From the NCBI RefSeq assembly GCF_014212315.1, contig NZ_JACKXE010000001.1, positions 3,100,001 through 3,164,000 on the forward strand: 64,000 nt of DNA. Reading direction: 5' to 3'. A program made the translations under genes and the position numbers. Position 1 is the first letter of the stretch, and each line of letters opens with the position of its first letter. Origin of the DNA: Nocardioides luti. Its GTDB lineage: Bacteria; Actinomycetota; Actinomycetes; Propionibacteriales; Nocardioidaceae. The notes below the pieces were generated by a model, which was given only the letters and a program-made list of their open reading frames with translations, did not search any database and had not been told where the DNA came from. Shown here piece after piece: positions 24,596 to 33,719 of the stretch.

Positions 24596-26116
24596 GTGCG
24601 CCCGACCCTGCGGCGCGCGACGGTGCTCCGCGCCACGGCGTACGCCGCGGTGTGGCTGCTGGTCACGCTCGCGGCGTTTCCGCTGCTGTTCCTGGTGAGC
24701 AGCCGCACCGTGGTGCTGGCCAGCCACGACGCGGTGCTGCGGCCGAACCTGACCGGCCAGGTCGTGGTGCACACCGGTCCGGTCCTGCCGGACTTCCGCC
24801 GCGACTCCGGGCACCGGATCGGGGTCGACATCCGGCTCGGCAAGACCGAGGCGCAGTCGACCGACGAGCTGGTTCAGCGCTACGCCTACATCGCCAGCCA
24901 GCCCGAGGGGCAGGTCGCGAAGGTGCGCGAGGCGCTGGCGGACATGGCGTACGCCGCCGCCGTCCGGGCCGCGGTGATCGGCCTGCTCCCGGTCCTGGTC
25001 TGGCTGCTCGTCGGGCGGCGTCGTCGCCGCGAGCTGCTTGTCCGCAGCCGCAGCCCCGGCGGGCTCGTCGCGGCCGCGACGGTCGCACTGCTGGTGATCG
25101 GCGTGTGGGAGCCGTGGACCGACGAGGAGGACACCGTCGAGGAGCAGCGGCCCTGGACGTCGCTGGCCACCTTCTTGGGCCCGGAGGTCCGGCTGCCCGA
25201 CGAGGTGCAGGGCATCGAGGTGCGCGGCGACGTGACCACCCAGCAGACCCGTCGCCTGGTCGAGAGCGCGATCGCGACCTACGACAAGAGCAAGCAGTTC
25301 TACGCGACCGCCGCCCGCCAGGCCGCGAACCTCGGCCTCCGCGTGCCCGAGCCCGGCGACACCGTCGTCACGCTGGTCTCCGACCGGCACGACAACATCG
25401 GCATGGACGCCGTGGCGCGCGCGATCGGCGACGCCGGCGGTGCGACGGCGACCTTCGACGCCGGTGACGACACGTCCTCGGGCAAGAGCTGGGAGGCGTT
25501 CTCCCTCGACTCCGTCACCGCCGCCTTCGACGACCTCGACCGCTGGGGCGTCGCCGGCAACCACGACAACGGCACGTTCGTACGCCGCTACCTCGCCGAC
25601 CGCGGCTGGCGGATGCTCGACGGCGAGGCCGTGGACGGGCCGGGCGGCAGCACCCTGCTCGGCGTCGACGACCCGCGTGCGAGCGGTCTGGGCGCGTGGC
25701 GCGAGGAGACCGGGCTCAGCTTCGAGGAGGTCGGCAGCCGGCTCTCCGACGTCGCCTGCGACAGCGACGAGCGGGTCGCCACGATCCTCGTCCACGACGC
25801 CAACCTCGCCCGCGAGGCGCTCGCCCGCGGCTGCGCGGACCTGGTGGTCGGCGGCCACCTCCACGTGCAGGTCGGCCCCACGCGCGTCGTCGGCAGCAAC
25901 GGCGAGGCGGGGTACTCCTACACCACCGGCACGACCGGCGGCGCGGCGTACGCCATCGCCGTGGGGAGCAAGCCCAAGCGCGAGGCCGAGGTCACGCTGA
26001 TCACCTACCGCGACGGCCGACCGGTCGGGCTGCAGCCGGTGACGCTGCAGACCAACGGGGTCTTCGAGGTCGGGGACTACGTCCCGCTGCACCTCGCCGG
26101 CGACGCTCAGAAGTAG
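24596..26116 (+). CDS. Membrane metallophosphoesterase
   Basis: A 506-residue protein with two or three membrane segments in the first 180 residues (about 15-35, 125-140 and 155-170), then an external calcineurin-like phosphoesterase domain. Visible metal motifs are SDRHDN (near 262), DAGDDTSSG (near 288), AGNHDNG, LVHDAN and GGHLHVQ. Substrate unknown. The GTG at 24596 follows the rlmB stop by two bases. Its 3' end overlaps the convergent acetyltransferase gene by ten bases. Confidence 0.82.
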   Translation: MRPTLRRATVLRATAYAAVWLLVTLAAFPLLFLVSSRTVVLASHDAVLRPNLTGQVVVHTGPVLPDFRRDSGHRIGVDIRLGKTEAQSTDELVQRYAYIASQPEGQVAKVREALADMAYAAAVRAAVIGLLPVLVWLLVGRRRRRELLVRSRSPGGLVAAATVALLVIGVWEPWTDEEDTVEEQRPWTSLATFLGPEVRLPDEVQGIEVRGDVTTQQTRRLVESAIATYDKSKQFYATAARQAANLGLRVPEPGDTVVTLVSDRHDNIGMDAVARAIGDAGGATATFDAGDDTSSGKSWEAFSLDSVTAAFDDLDRWGVAGNHDNGTFVRRYLADRGWRMLDGEAVDGPGGSTLLGVDDPRASGLGAWREETGLSFEEVGSRLSDVACDSDERVATILVHDANLAREALARGCADLVVGGHLHVQVGPTRVVGSNGEAGYSYTTGTTGGAAYAIAVGSKPKREAEVTLITYRDGRPVGLQPVTLQTNGVFEVGDYVPLHLAGDAQK

Positions 26117-27330
26117 TCGCGGATGTGCACCCGGCGCCCGCCCAGGAGGGCGTCGAGCGTCGCGTCGTGGTGGTCGGGGCCGGTGAGGTGGCCGGCCAGC
26201 CGCAGGCTGCCGCAACCCTGCGCGCCGGCGTAGGCCAGCGCGAGGCCCTGCGGCGTGAAGGTCGGTACGCCGTCGGGCGCGTCGACCCGCTCGCAGCGGG
26301 TGGGACCGCCGGCGGGCGCGGTCACCAGGCGGTAGTCGCCGTCGAGCATCCCTAGCGGGTCGCCCGCGACCGCGAAGGTGACGTCGGCGTCGATGCCGAA
26401 CGCGCGGGCCGTGAAGGCGCCGGCGACGTCGAGCACGCGCAGCATGTAGGACCGCGACTCGACCAGCCGCCACCCGGCCGTCGGGAGCACCAGCCGCGCG
26501 ACGTCGTCGCCCGAGGTCTCGAGGTGCACGTGGCCGGTCACCGCGCCGAACGAGCCGAGGACCCGCCACAGCGCCCGCGTCGCGTCCGCGGTCAGCCCGA
26601 GCAGGTCGCTCACCTCGATCGTCGACGTGGCGTCGTACCCCTGACCGCGGTCCCAGCTCGCGAAGCCCACGACCTTGCCGTCCTCCTCCGCCAGCGTGAC
26701 GCCGGTGAACGAGTCGACGAACTCCTCGGCGTCGGCCGCGAACGACGGCCCGCTGCGGGTGAGCGGCCCGTTCTGCGCCGCCGCCCAGGTGTCGTAGACG
26801 TGCCGCACGGCGTCGAAGTCGGCGGTGGTCGCCCGGCGCACGGTCGTCCGCTCGGGTCGCCGGACCCGCTCGAGGTCGGCGGTGCGGATCTCGACGGTGT
26901 CCTTGGCGCCCACGACCTCGTAGCCCAGCCCGCGGTAGATCCCCGGCGCCGTCGGGAACAGCGTCGAGACGACCTCGCCGCTACCCGCCGCCTCCACGAG
27001 CAGCTCGCGGAGCAGCGGGGCCAGCAGGCCGTCGCCGCGGTGCTCGGCGACGACCGTCACGCCCGCCACCCCGCACGTCGCGACCCGGGCGCCGCCGAAC
27101 CAGGAGTGGAACTCCCGCCCCACCACCCGCGCCAGCAGCCGGTCCCCCTCGAAGGTGCCCCAGGTGTGCCGCCCCGGCGCGACCGAGCCGGCCGGCGTCG
27201 GCGGCGTCGCCCCGGCCGGCATCACCCCGAAGGCCTCGCCGCCCAGCTTCAGCGACTGCTCGAAGTCCTCGACGGTCAGGTGGCGGGTGGTGCGGCTCGT
27301 GCGGGCGGGTGCGGGATCGGGCGAGACCAT
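26107..27330 (-). CDS. Eis-like GNAT-family N-acetyltransferase with SCP2-like C-terminus
   Basis: A 407-residue protein with the three-part Eis layout: an N-terminal GNAT domain (about 10-145, acetyl-CoA loop [15 protein letters not shown]), a second GNAT-like domain (about 150-290), and an SCP2-like domain (about 300-407). The protein ends in HIRDYF, as Eis-type enzymes end in an aromatic carboxylate. Such enzymes acetylate amines, including aminoglycosides. The physiological substrate here is unknown. The ATG at 27330 is six bases from TACGTT, so the transcript is likely leaderless. Confidence 0.85.
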   Translation of the reverse strand: MVSPDPAPARTSRTTRHLTVEDFEQSLKLGGEAFGVMPAGATPPTPAGSVAPGRHTWGTFEGDRLLARVVGREFHSWFGGARVATCGVAGVTVVAEHRGDGLLAPLLRELLVEAAGSGEVVSTLFPTAPGIYRGLGYEVVGAKDTVEIRTADLERVRRPERTTVRRATTADFDAVRHVYDTWAAAQNGPLTRSGPSFAADAEEFVDSFTGVTLAEEDGKVVGFASWDRGQGYDATSTIEVSDLLGLTADATRALWRVLGSFGAVTGHVHLETSGDDVARLVLPTAGWRLVESRSYMLRVLDVAGAFTARAFGIDADVTFAVAGDPLGMLDGDYRLVTAPAGGPTRCERVDAPDGVPTFTPQGLALAYAGAQGCGSLRLAGHLTGPDHHDATLDALLGGRRVHIRDYF

Positions 27331-27336
27331 GGGCGC

Positions 27337-27342
27337 AACGTA
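27337..27342 (-). promoter_or_regulatory. Candidate -10 element, leaderless acetyltransferase gene
   Basis: TACGTT on the minus strand, six bases before the ATG. Confidence 0.5.
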
Positions 27343-27384
27343 CCGGGCGCGGCAGCCACCGCCCACCGGGATTCCGGCGGTTCC

Positions 27385-27400
27385 TAGGACGTCCTACGAT
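27385..27400 (+). promoter_or_regulatory. Candidate -10 element and overlapping palindrome of the acyl-CoA dehydrogenase gene
   Basis: TACGAT (27395-27400) lies six bases before the ATG. The perfect palindrome TAGGACGTCCTA (27385-27396) overlaps it by two bases and could be an operator. No regulator can be named. Confidence 0.45.
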
Positions 27401-27406
27401 CGAGCC

Positions 27407-28555
27407 ATGGCCACCACCGTCGACCGACTGCTGCCCACCGACGAGGCCGAGGCGCTCCTGGAGCTGACCCGGCAGATCGCGACCAAGGAGCTGGCGCCGC
27501 AGGTCGCCGAGCTCGAGGAGCAGGGCACCTTCCCTGCGGAGGCCTACGCCCTGCTCGGCAAGTCGGGGCTGCTGAGCCTCCCGTTCGCCGAGGAGCACGG
27601 CGGCGGCGCGCAGCCCTACGAGGTCTACCTCCAGGTCGTCGAGGAGATCGCGACGGCGTGGCCCAGCGTCGGCGTCGGCACCAGCGTGCACTCGCTGACC
27701 GCGTCGGTCGTCGCGGCCAACGGCAGTTCCGAGCTGTGCGCGACGTGGCTGCCGCGGATGCTGTCGGGCGACTGGCTCGGCGCCTACTGCCTCTCCGAGC
27801 CGCAGGCCGGCTCCGACGTGAGCGGCATCCGGACCAAGGCGGTGCGGGACGGCGACGCGTACGTCGTCACCGGCACCAAGCAGTGGATCAGCAACGGCTC
27901 CTGCGCCGACTACTACATCCTCTTCGCCCGGACCTCCGAGGACGCCAAGCGCGGCCTCTCGGCGTTCGTCGTCCCGGCCGACACGGCCGGGATGAGCTTC
28001 GGCGCCCCCGAGAAGAAGATGGGGCTGGCCTGCGACGTCACCACCCAGGTGCTCTTCGACGGTGCCCGGATCCCCGCCGACCAGCTGATCGGCGAGGAGG
28101 GCGCCGGCATGAAGGTCGCGCTCTCCGCGCTCGACGCCGGTCGTCTCGGCATCGCCGCGGTCGCCACGGGCATCGCCCAGTCGGCGCTGGCCCACGCGGT
28201 CGCGTACGCCGGGGAGCGGCGGCAGTTCGGGCAGGCGATCGGCCAGTTCCAGGGCCTGCAGTTCCTGCTCGCCGACATGGCCGCGGACGTCGAGCGCGCG
28301 CGGGCGACGTACCTCCACGCCGCCCGCCTCAAGGACGCCGGCCGTCCCTTCTCCCGCCAGGCCTCGATCGCCAAGCTCACCGCCACCGACGCCGCCATGA
28401 AGGTCACGACCGACGCGGTCCAGGTGCTCGGCGGCAACGGCTACACGCGCGACTACCCCGTCGAGCGGCTCTTCCGCGACGCCAAGGTGACCCAGATCTT
28501 CGAGGGCACCAACCAGATCCAGCGCATGGTGATCGGGCGCGACCTCCTCCGCTGA
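27407..28555 (+). CDS. Acyl-CoA dehydrogenase
   Basis: A 382-residue flavoprotein of usual family length. FAD-binding signatures are [13 protein letters not shown] (about 127-139) and KQWISNG. The C-terminal helical domain contains [16 protein letters not shown] and [15 protein letters not shown], and the catalytic glutamate lies in IFEGTNQIQ (near 366). It oxidises acyl-CoA to enoyl-CoA in fatty-acid or branched-chain degradation. The exact chain specificity is not determined. It is a single gene followed by the ABC importer operon. Confidence 0.92.
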   Translation: MATTVDRLLPTDEAEALLELTRQIATKELAPQVAELEEQGTFPAEAYALLGKSGLLSLPFAEEHGGGAQPYEVYLQVVEEIATAWPSVGVGTSVHSLTASVVAANGSSELCATWLPRMLSGDWLGAYCLSEPQAGSDVSGIRTKAVRDGDAYVVTGTKQWISNGSCADYYILFARTSEDAKRGLSAFVVPADTAGMSFGAPEKKMGLACDVTTQVLFDGARIPADQLIGEEGAGMKVALSALDAGRLGIAAVATGIAQSALAHAVAYAGERRQFGQAIGQFQGLQFLLADMAADVERARATYLHAARLKDAGRPFSRQASIAKLTATDAAMKVTTDAVQVLGGNGYTRDYPVERLFRDAKVTQIFEGTNQIQRMVIGRDLLR

Positions 28556-28633
28556 CGCCCGCCCCCTCCCTCGGCGACCGGAAAGCCGGACATGTGTCCG
28601 GCGTCACCTTCTTCCGCATGCCTCGTTGAGAAC

Positions 28634-28647
28634 TAGTACGTGTTCTA
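28634..28647. promoter_or_regulatory. KstR-like operator upstream of the ABC importer operon
   Basis: TAGTACGTGTTCTA fits TNNAACNNGTTNNA with one mismatch and sits inside the longer dyad CTAGTACGTGTTCTAG (28633-28648). It lies 23 bases before the ATG of the substrate-binding protein gene. Two closer matches occur elsewhere in this window. Confidence 0.45.
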
Positions 28648-28669
28648 GAAACGTTGCGCGGAGGGAACC

Positions 28670-30163
28670 ATGCTCGAGCGTCGTGTGCGTCCGGACCGTC
28701 GGGGAGCGACCCGTCGGGGGTCGCTCGCCCTGTCCGCGGGGGTGGCGGTGCTGTCCCTGGTGCTCGCCGCCTGCGGCTCCCAGCTCGACCCCGGCACGGT
28801 GGCGCAGGTCAACGGCGGCGCGGCCGGTGCGCAGGGCGGCACGGTGCCCGGCGGCGACGGCTCCGGCACCCAGGCCGACGGGACCGCCCCCGGCAGCACC
28901 GGCGGCGGCGCCGGCAGCAGCACGACCGGCGGTGGCGGCACCACCGGCGGTGACGGCGGCGGGGGCGGCGGCAGCGCCCCGACCGGCGACGGCGCCAATG
29001 CGCCGACCGGCCAGACCAAGGCGGGCGGCTGCGACGGCTTCAAGAACGGCCCCGGCATCACCGACTCCACGATCACGATCGGCAACTCCTCCGACATCTC
29101 CGGCCCGGTGCCCGGCCTCTTCGAGCAGAGCCAGGACGCGGTCAAGGCGTACGTCGCCTACTTCAACCAGACCAGCGACATCTGTGGCCGCAAGCTGGCC
29201 CTCAAGGCCTACGACAGCCGCACCGACGCCTCGGCCGACCAGCAGGCCTACACCAAGGCCTGCGACGAGACCTTCGCGATGGTCGGCTCGATGTCGGCCT
29301 TCGACTCCGGCGGCGCCGGTGCCGCCGAGGGCTGCGGCCTGCCGGACATCCGCACCGCCGCCGTCACCGGCGACCGGGACTCCTGCGGCACCTGCTTCGG
29401 CGCCCAGTCGACCAACGCCGCCGAGTTCGAGAACGCCGTCCCGGACTACGTGAAGAAGAACTTCCCCGACGCCGCGGCCCACGCCGCGATGCTCTACATC
29501 AACGCGGGCGCGGCGGCCGAGAACGGCAAGATCCAGGCCGAGGCGATGGGCCGGCGCGGGATGCACTTCGACTACGTGCAGGGCATCGACGTCTCGGAGT
29601 TCAACTACGCGCCGTACGTCCAGCAGATGAAGGACAAGGGCGTGAACTACGTCCAGATGATCGCGTCGCCCGCGCAGTTCGTCCGCCTCGCCCAGGCGAT
29701 GCAGCAGCAGGGCTTCGACCCCGACGTCTTCATGCTCGACCCCACGGCGTACAGCCCCGACTACGTCGAGAACGGCGGCGACGCCGCCGAGGGCACCACG
29801 GTGTTCGTGAACTTCACGCCGTTCGAGGAGGCCTCCAGCAACAAGGAGGAGCAGCTCTACCTCTCCTGGCTCCAGCAGGTGAAGCCCGGCGCCAAGCCCG
29901 GCTTCTTCGGCCTCTTCGCGTGGTCCGCGGCGCGGCTCTTCGTCCAGCAGGCCACGGCGCTGGGCGGCAAGCTGACCCGCGACGCGATGGTCCAGAGCGT
30001 CAGCAAGGTCGACGACTGGACGGCCAACGGCCTGCACTCGCCGCAGCACGTGGGGTCCAAGCACACCGGCGACTGCTGGCGCTTCCTGCAGCTCAAGGGC
30101 GGGAAGTGGACGCCGGTCGGCGGCACGAAGTACGCCTGCAACGGCGTCACGACGGTGAACTGA
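28670..30163 (+). CDS. Branched-chain-amino-acid-type ABC transporter substrate-binding lipoprotein
   Basis: A 497-residue lipoprotein with lipobox LAAC and lipidated Cys35. A Gly/Ser/Thr-rich linker (about 40-118) follows, then a type I periplasmic-binding fold (Peripla_BP_6, about 125-497) beginning GITDSTITIGNSSDISGPV. Several cysteine pairs (for example CGTC near 243) suggest disulfides. It captures a small ligand outside the membrane for the permease encoded next. The ligand is unknown; the family includes binders of amino acids, aromatic acids and steroid breakdown products. The ATG is preceded by GGAGGGA. Confidence 0.85.
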   Translation: MLERRVRPDRRGATRRGSLALSAGVAVLSLVLAACGSQLDPGTVAQVNGGAAGAQGGTVPGGDGSGTQADGTAPGSTGGGAGSSTTGGGGTTGGDGGGGGGSAPTGDGANAPTGQTKAGGCDGFKNGPGITDSTITIGNSSDISGPVPGLFEQSQDAVKAYVAYFNQTSDICGRKLALKAYDSRTDASADQQAYTKACDETFAMVGSMSAFDSGGAGAAEGCGLPDIRTAAVTGDRDSCGTCFGAQSTNAAEFENAVPDYVKKNFPDAAAHAAMLYINAGAAAENGKIQAEAMGRRGMHFDYVQGIDVSEFNYAPYVQQMKDKGVNYVQMIASPAQFVRLAQAMQQQGFDPDVFMLDPTAYSPDYVENGGDAAEGTTVFVNFTPFEEASSNKEEQLYLSWLQQVKPGAKPGFFGLFAWSAARLFVQQATALGGKLTRDAMVQSVSKVDDWTANGLHSPQHVGSKHTGDCWRFLQLKGGKWTPVGGTKYACNGVTTVN

Positions 30164-30170
30164 GACCGCC

Positions 30171-32201
30171 ATGAGCTCGCTGCTGTCCTTCACGATCCTG
30201 GGTCTCTTCACCGGGGCGGCGTACGCCATCGCCGCGAGCGGCCTCGTGCTGACCTACACCACCACGCGGGTCTTCAACATCGCGCACGGGGCGTTCGGCA
30301 TGGTCATGGCCTTCACGTTCTGGGACTTCAGCCAGCGCCAGGGCATGCCGACGTGGCTGGCGCTCGTCCTCGTGCTCGGGGTGGTGGCGCCCGGCACCGG
30401 CTGGTTCATCCAGCGGTTCGTCACCCGCGGGCTCGGCGAGGGCCCGGTCAGCGTGGCGCTCGTCGTCACCGTCGGTCTGTTCGTCGGCTGCATCGGGCTG
30501 GCCCAGCAGATCTGGCCGCCGGCGGCGCGCACCGTGCCGCCCTTCCTGCCCGCCAGCGGCTTCCAGGTCGGCGGCACCTACGTCACCGCGCACCAGGTGA
30601 TCACGATCGTGCTGTCCGTCGTGGTCGCGCTGCTGCTCTACCTCCTGCTCAACCGCACCCGCATCGGCACGGCCATGCGCGCCTCGGTCGACAACCCCGA
30701 GCTGCTCAAGCTCTTCGGCGGCAAGCCGCAGCAGGTCGCCTCGCTCTCGTGGGCGATCGGCACCTCGCTCGCGGCGCTCGCCGGCATCCTGCTCGTGCCG
30801 ATCATCGGGCTCGACTACTACGCCCTCACGCTGCTCGTCATCAACGCGTACGCCGCCGCGATGCTCGGCCGGCTCAAGAGCCTGCCGCTCACCTTCGTCG
30901 GCGCGATGGGGCTCGGGATCCTGCAGTCCTTCGCGGTGGCCTACCTGCCGACCCAGGGCGCGCTCTCCAACATCCGGGCCGTCGTCCCGGCGCTGTTCCT
31001 CTTCGTGGTGATCGTGCTGATGCCGCAGGCGCAGCTCCGCATCGGCCAGGTCAAGGGCATCGTCTCCGCGCCGCTGCCGTCGCTCACCCGGGCGCTGGGC
31101 TGGGGTGCCGCGCTCGTCGTCCTCGCGGCGCTGCTCGCGGCCGGCTTCTCGCAGGCCAACCTGCTGCTGGTCGGCACCGCGGCGACGTACGCCATGGTGA
31201 TGCTGTCGCTGGTCCTGCTCACGGGGTACGGCGGCCACGTCTCGCTCGCGCAGTTCACGTTCGCCGGGGTCGGCGCGCTGGCCTACGCCAAGCTCGACCA
31301 GCCGAACCTCTACGGGCTGCTGCTCTCCGCGCTGATCGCCGCGGCCGTCGGCGCCCTGGTGGCGCTGCCGGTGCTCAGGCTGACCGGGCTCTACCTCGCG
31401 CTCTCGACGCTCGCCTTCGGCGTGCTGATGGACAAGATGATCTTCCAGGCCGACTACGCCTTCGGCTACAACGGCACCGTCAAGGCCGACCGGCTCTCGA
31501 TCCTCGGGGCCTCGATCGACTCGACGGGCGCCTACGTCGTGGTCATGGTCGGGTTCTTCGTGCTGATGGGGCTGGGCCTGCTGGCGCTGCGTCGCGGGGC
31601 GCTCGGCCGGCTGCTGATCGCGATGCGCGACAGCCCGCAGGCCTGCGGCACCCTCGGCCTGGACCTGCGCTGGTTCCGCGTCGGGCTCTTCGGTGTCTCG
31701 GCCGGGATGGCCGGGCTGGCGGGCGGCCTCTTCGCGGGGCTGCGCGGCACCATCGGCGCCGCCGACTTCCAGTTCTTCAACAGCCTGCCGCTGCTGCTCC
31801 TCGCGGTCGTCTTCGGCGTCACCTCCGTGACCGGGGCCGCGCTCGGCGGCGTCGGCCTGATGCTGCTGCCGGTCTTCCAGAGCGGCAACCCGTCCCTGGC
31901 GGGCGCGATCTTCGCGGTCATCGGCTTCGGCGCCGTCGCGCTCGGTCGCGACCCCAACGGTCTCGCCAACCTGGTCTTCGGGCTGGGACGCCGGCTCGAC
32001 CGCCGCTTCGGCGACGACCTGCGGGCGCGGATCCCGCTGGTGGGCGCCCGGGGGACCGCACCGGCCGCCCCCGGGTCCGACGGCTCCGTCGAGGTGCCGC
32101 TGAGCCGGATCGAGGGCCGAGCCCCTGCTCCCGCCCCGGTCCCCGCCACCGCGCCCGTCCCCGGCCCCGCGAAGGAGGTGCCCGCCCATGTCGCTCCTTG
32201 A
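30171..32201 (+). CDS. Fused LivH-LivM permease of the ABC importer
   Basis: A 676-residue membrane protein combining two permeases. Residues 1-290 are LivH-like (GLFTGAAYAIAASGLVLTY at the start, NAYAAAMLGRLKSLPLT). Residues about 310-610 are LivM-like (LLTGYGGHVSLAQFTFAGVGA, ALSTLAFGVLMDKMIF, and the ATPase-contact loop AMRDSPQACGTLGLDL). A proline-rich tail (about 615-676) follows. The two are usually separate genes. The livG gene starts 14 bases inside its 3' end. Confidence 0.9.
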   Translation: MSSLLSFTILGLFTGAAYAIAASGLVLTYTTTRVFNIAHGAFGMVMAFTFWDFSQRQGMPTWLALVLVLGVVAPGTGWFIQRFVTRGLGEGPVSVALVVTVGLFVGCIGLAQQIWPPAARTVPPFLPASGFQVGGTYVTAHQVITIVLSVVVALLLYLLLNRTRIGTAMRASVDNPELLKLFGGKPQQVASLSWAIGTSLAALAGILLVPIIGLDYYALTLLVINAYAAAMLGRLKSLPLTFVGAMGLGILQSFAVAYLPTQGALSNIRAVVPALFLFVVIVLMPQAQLRIGQVKGIVSAPLPSLTRALGWGAALVVLAALLAAGFSQANLLLVGTAATYAMVMLSLVLLTGYGGHVSLAQFTFAGVGALAYAKLDQPNLYGLLLSALIAAAVGALVALPVLRLTGLYLALSTLAFGVLMDKMIFQADYAFGYNGTVKADRLSILGASIDSTGAYVVVMVGFFVLMGLGLLALRRGALGRLLIAMRDSPQACGTLGLDLRWFRVGLFGVSAGMAGLAGGLFAGLRGTIGAADFQFFNSLPLLLLAVVFGVTSVTGAALGGVGLMLLPVFQSGNPSLAGAIFAVIGFGAVALGRDPNGLANLVFGLGRRLDRRFGDDLRARIPLVGARGTAPAAPGSDGSVEVPLSRIEGRAPAPAPVPATAPVPGPAKEVPAHVAP

Positions 32202-33015
32202 GATCGACGACGTCGTCGTGCAGTTCGGCGGCGTGACCGCCGTGGACGGTGCGTCGTTCGCCGCCGGGGCGGGCCGGATCACCGGGCTGATCGGCCCGAA
32301 CGGCGCCGGCAAGACGACCTGCTTCAACGTGATCAGCGGGCTGCAGCGCCCCACCAAGGGAGCCGTCCGCTTCGACGGCCGGACCGTCACCTCGATGCCG
32401 GTGCACCGCCGCTCCAAGCGGGGGATGGGGCGCACCTTCCAGCGGCTCGAGGCGTTCGGCTCGCTGAGCGTCCGCGACAACGTCCGGGTCGCCTTCGACA
32501 TCCACCGCGGGGTGACCGGCCTGGTGCGACCCGCCGCCGCGAACGTCGACGCCCTCCTCGAGCGGGTCGGCATCGCGGCGTACGCCCGGGAGCGCGCCGA
32601 CGCCATCCCCACCGGCACCGCCCGCCTGCTCGAGCTGGCCCGCTGCCTGGCCGGCGACCCGAAGATGCTGCTGCTCGACGAGCCGTCCTCGGGCCTCGAC
32701 GAGGCCGAGACCGACGCGTTCGGCGAGCTGCTCGCCGGTCTCGCGGCCGAGGGTCGCGGGATCCTCATGGTCGAGCACGACATGGACCTGGTGATGACGG
32801 TCTGCGACGAGATCCACGTCCTCGACTTCGGGCGCGTGATCGCCTCGGGGGCGCCCGCCGACATCCGCTCCGACCGGCGGGTCCAGGAGGCCTACCTCGG
32901 CTACTCCGAGGACGCCGCCGACGACGCCGAGGCCTCGACCGGGGACGCCGACCCGGCCGACACCCGCCACGACCTGCCGCCGGTCGCGGCCGAGCTCTCG
33001 GAGGTGCCGCGATGA
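32188..33015 (+). CDS. LivG-type ABC transporter ATP-binding protein
   Basis: A 275-residue ATPase with Walker A GPNGAGKTT near 36-44 and Walker B MLLLDEPSSGLDEAE. The C-loop is degenerate (PTGTARLLELARCLAG in place of LSxGxxxxxE...ALA), so the canonical ATP site may depend on the partner ATPase. A switch histidine is present in MVEHDMDLV. The last 30 residues are an acidic tail. The strong ribosome binding site GAAGGAGG lies inside the permease gene. Confidence 0.9.
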   Translation: MSLLEIDDVVVQFGGVTAVDGASFAAGAGRITGLIGPNGAGKTTCFNVISGLQRPTKGAVRFDGRTVTSMPVHRRSKRGMGRTFQRLEAFGSLSVRDNVRVAFDIHRGVTGLVRPAAANVDALLERVGIAAYARERADAIPTGTARLLELARCLAGDPKMLLLDEPSSGLDEAETDAFGELLAGLAAEGRGILMVEHDMDLVMTVCDEIHVLDFGRVIASGAPADIRSDRRVQEAYLGYSEDAADDAEASTGDADPADTRHDLPPVAAELSEVPR

Positions 33016-33719
33016 GCGTCCCGATCCTCGAGGTCGTCGACCTCCACGCGGCGTACGGCCGGATCGAGGTGCTGCGCGGCGTCGACCTCGCCGTCCCCAA
33101 GGGCGCGGTGATGGCGCTGCTCGGGCCCAACGGCGCCGGCAAGTCGACGCTGGTCAAGGTGATCAGCGGCCAGAAGGCCGCGACCTCCGGCGACATCCAC
33201 CTCGGCGGCGTGCACGTGCAGGGCGCCGCGCCGGAGGAGCTGTCGCGGCTCGGCCTCTGCACCGTCCCCGAGGGCCGCTCGGTCTTCCCGAACCTCACGG
33301 TCGAGGAGAACCTCACGCTGATGTCGTACGCCGGGGTGTCGGCCGGCGCGGTGCTCGAGACGGCGTACTCCTACTTCCCGCGGCTGCACCAGCGCCGCAC
33401 CCAGCTCGCCGGCACCATGTCCGGCGGTGAGCAGCAGATGCTCGCGATGTCGCGGGCGCTCGCATCCGACCCGGCGCTGCTGCTGCTCGACGAGCTGTCG
33501 ATGGGGCTGGCGCCGCTGATCGTCGACGAGCTCTACGAGACCGTCGCCCAGATCGCGCAGAGCGGCGTCTCGATCCTCTGCATCGAGCAGTTCGCGCGCA
33601 CCGCCCTGCGCGTGTCCGACTACGCGGCGGTGATGAGCGGCGGCCGGATCGTCGCCACCGGCGAGCCGGCCGAGATCCTCGCCACCATGTCCGACGTCAT
33701 CCTCGGAGGAGCAGCATGA
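33012..33719 (+). CDS. LivF-type ABC transporter ATP-binding protein
   Basis: A 235-residue ATPase with all motifs intact: Walker A GPNGAGKST, signature MSGGEQQML, Walker B LLLLDELSMGL and the switch region CIEQFARTAL. It pairs with the LivG-type ATPase to power the importer. ATGA overlaps join it to the genes on both sides. Confidence 0.92.
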   Translation: MSVPILEVVDLHAAYGRIEVLRGVDLAVPKGAVMALLGPNGAGKSTLVKVISGQKAATSGDIHLGGVHVQGAAPEELSRLGLCTVPEGRSVFPNLTVEENLTLMSYAGVSAGAVLETAYSYFPRLHQRRTQLAGTMSGGEQQMLAMSRALASDPALLLLDELSMGLAPLIVDELYETVAQIAQSGVSILCIEQFARTALRVSDYAAVMSGGRIVATGEPAEILATMSDVILGGAA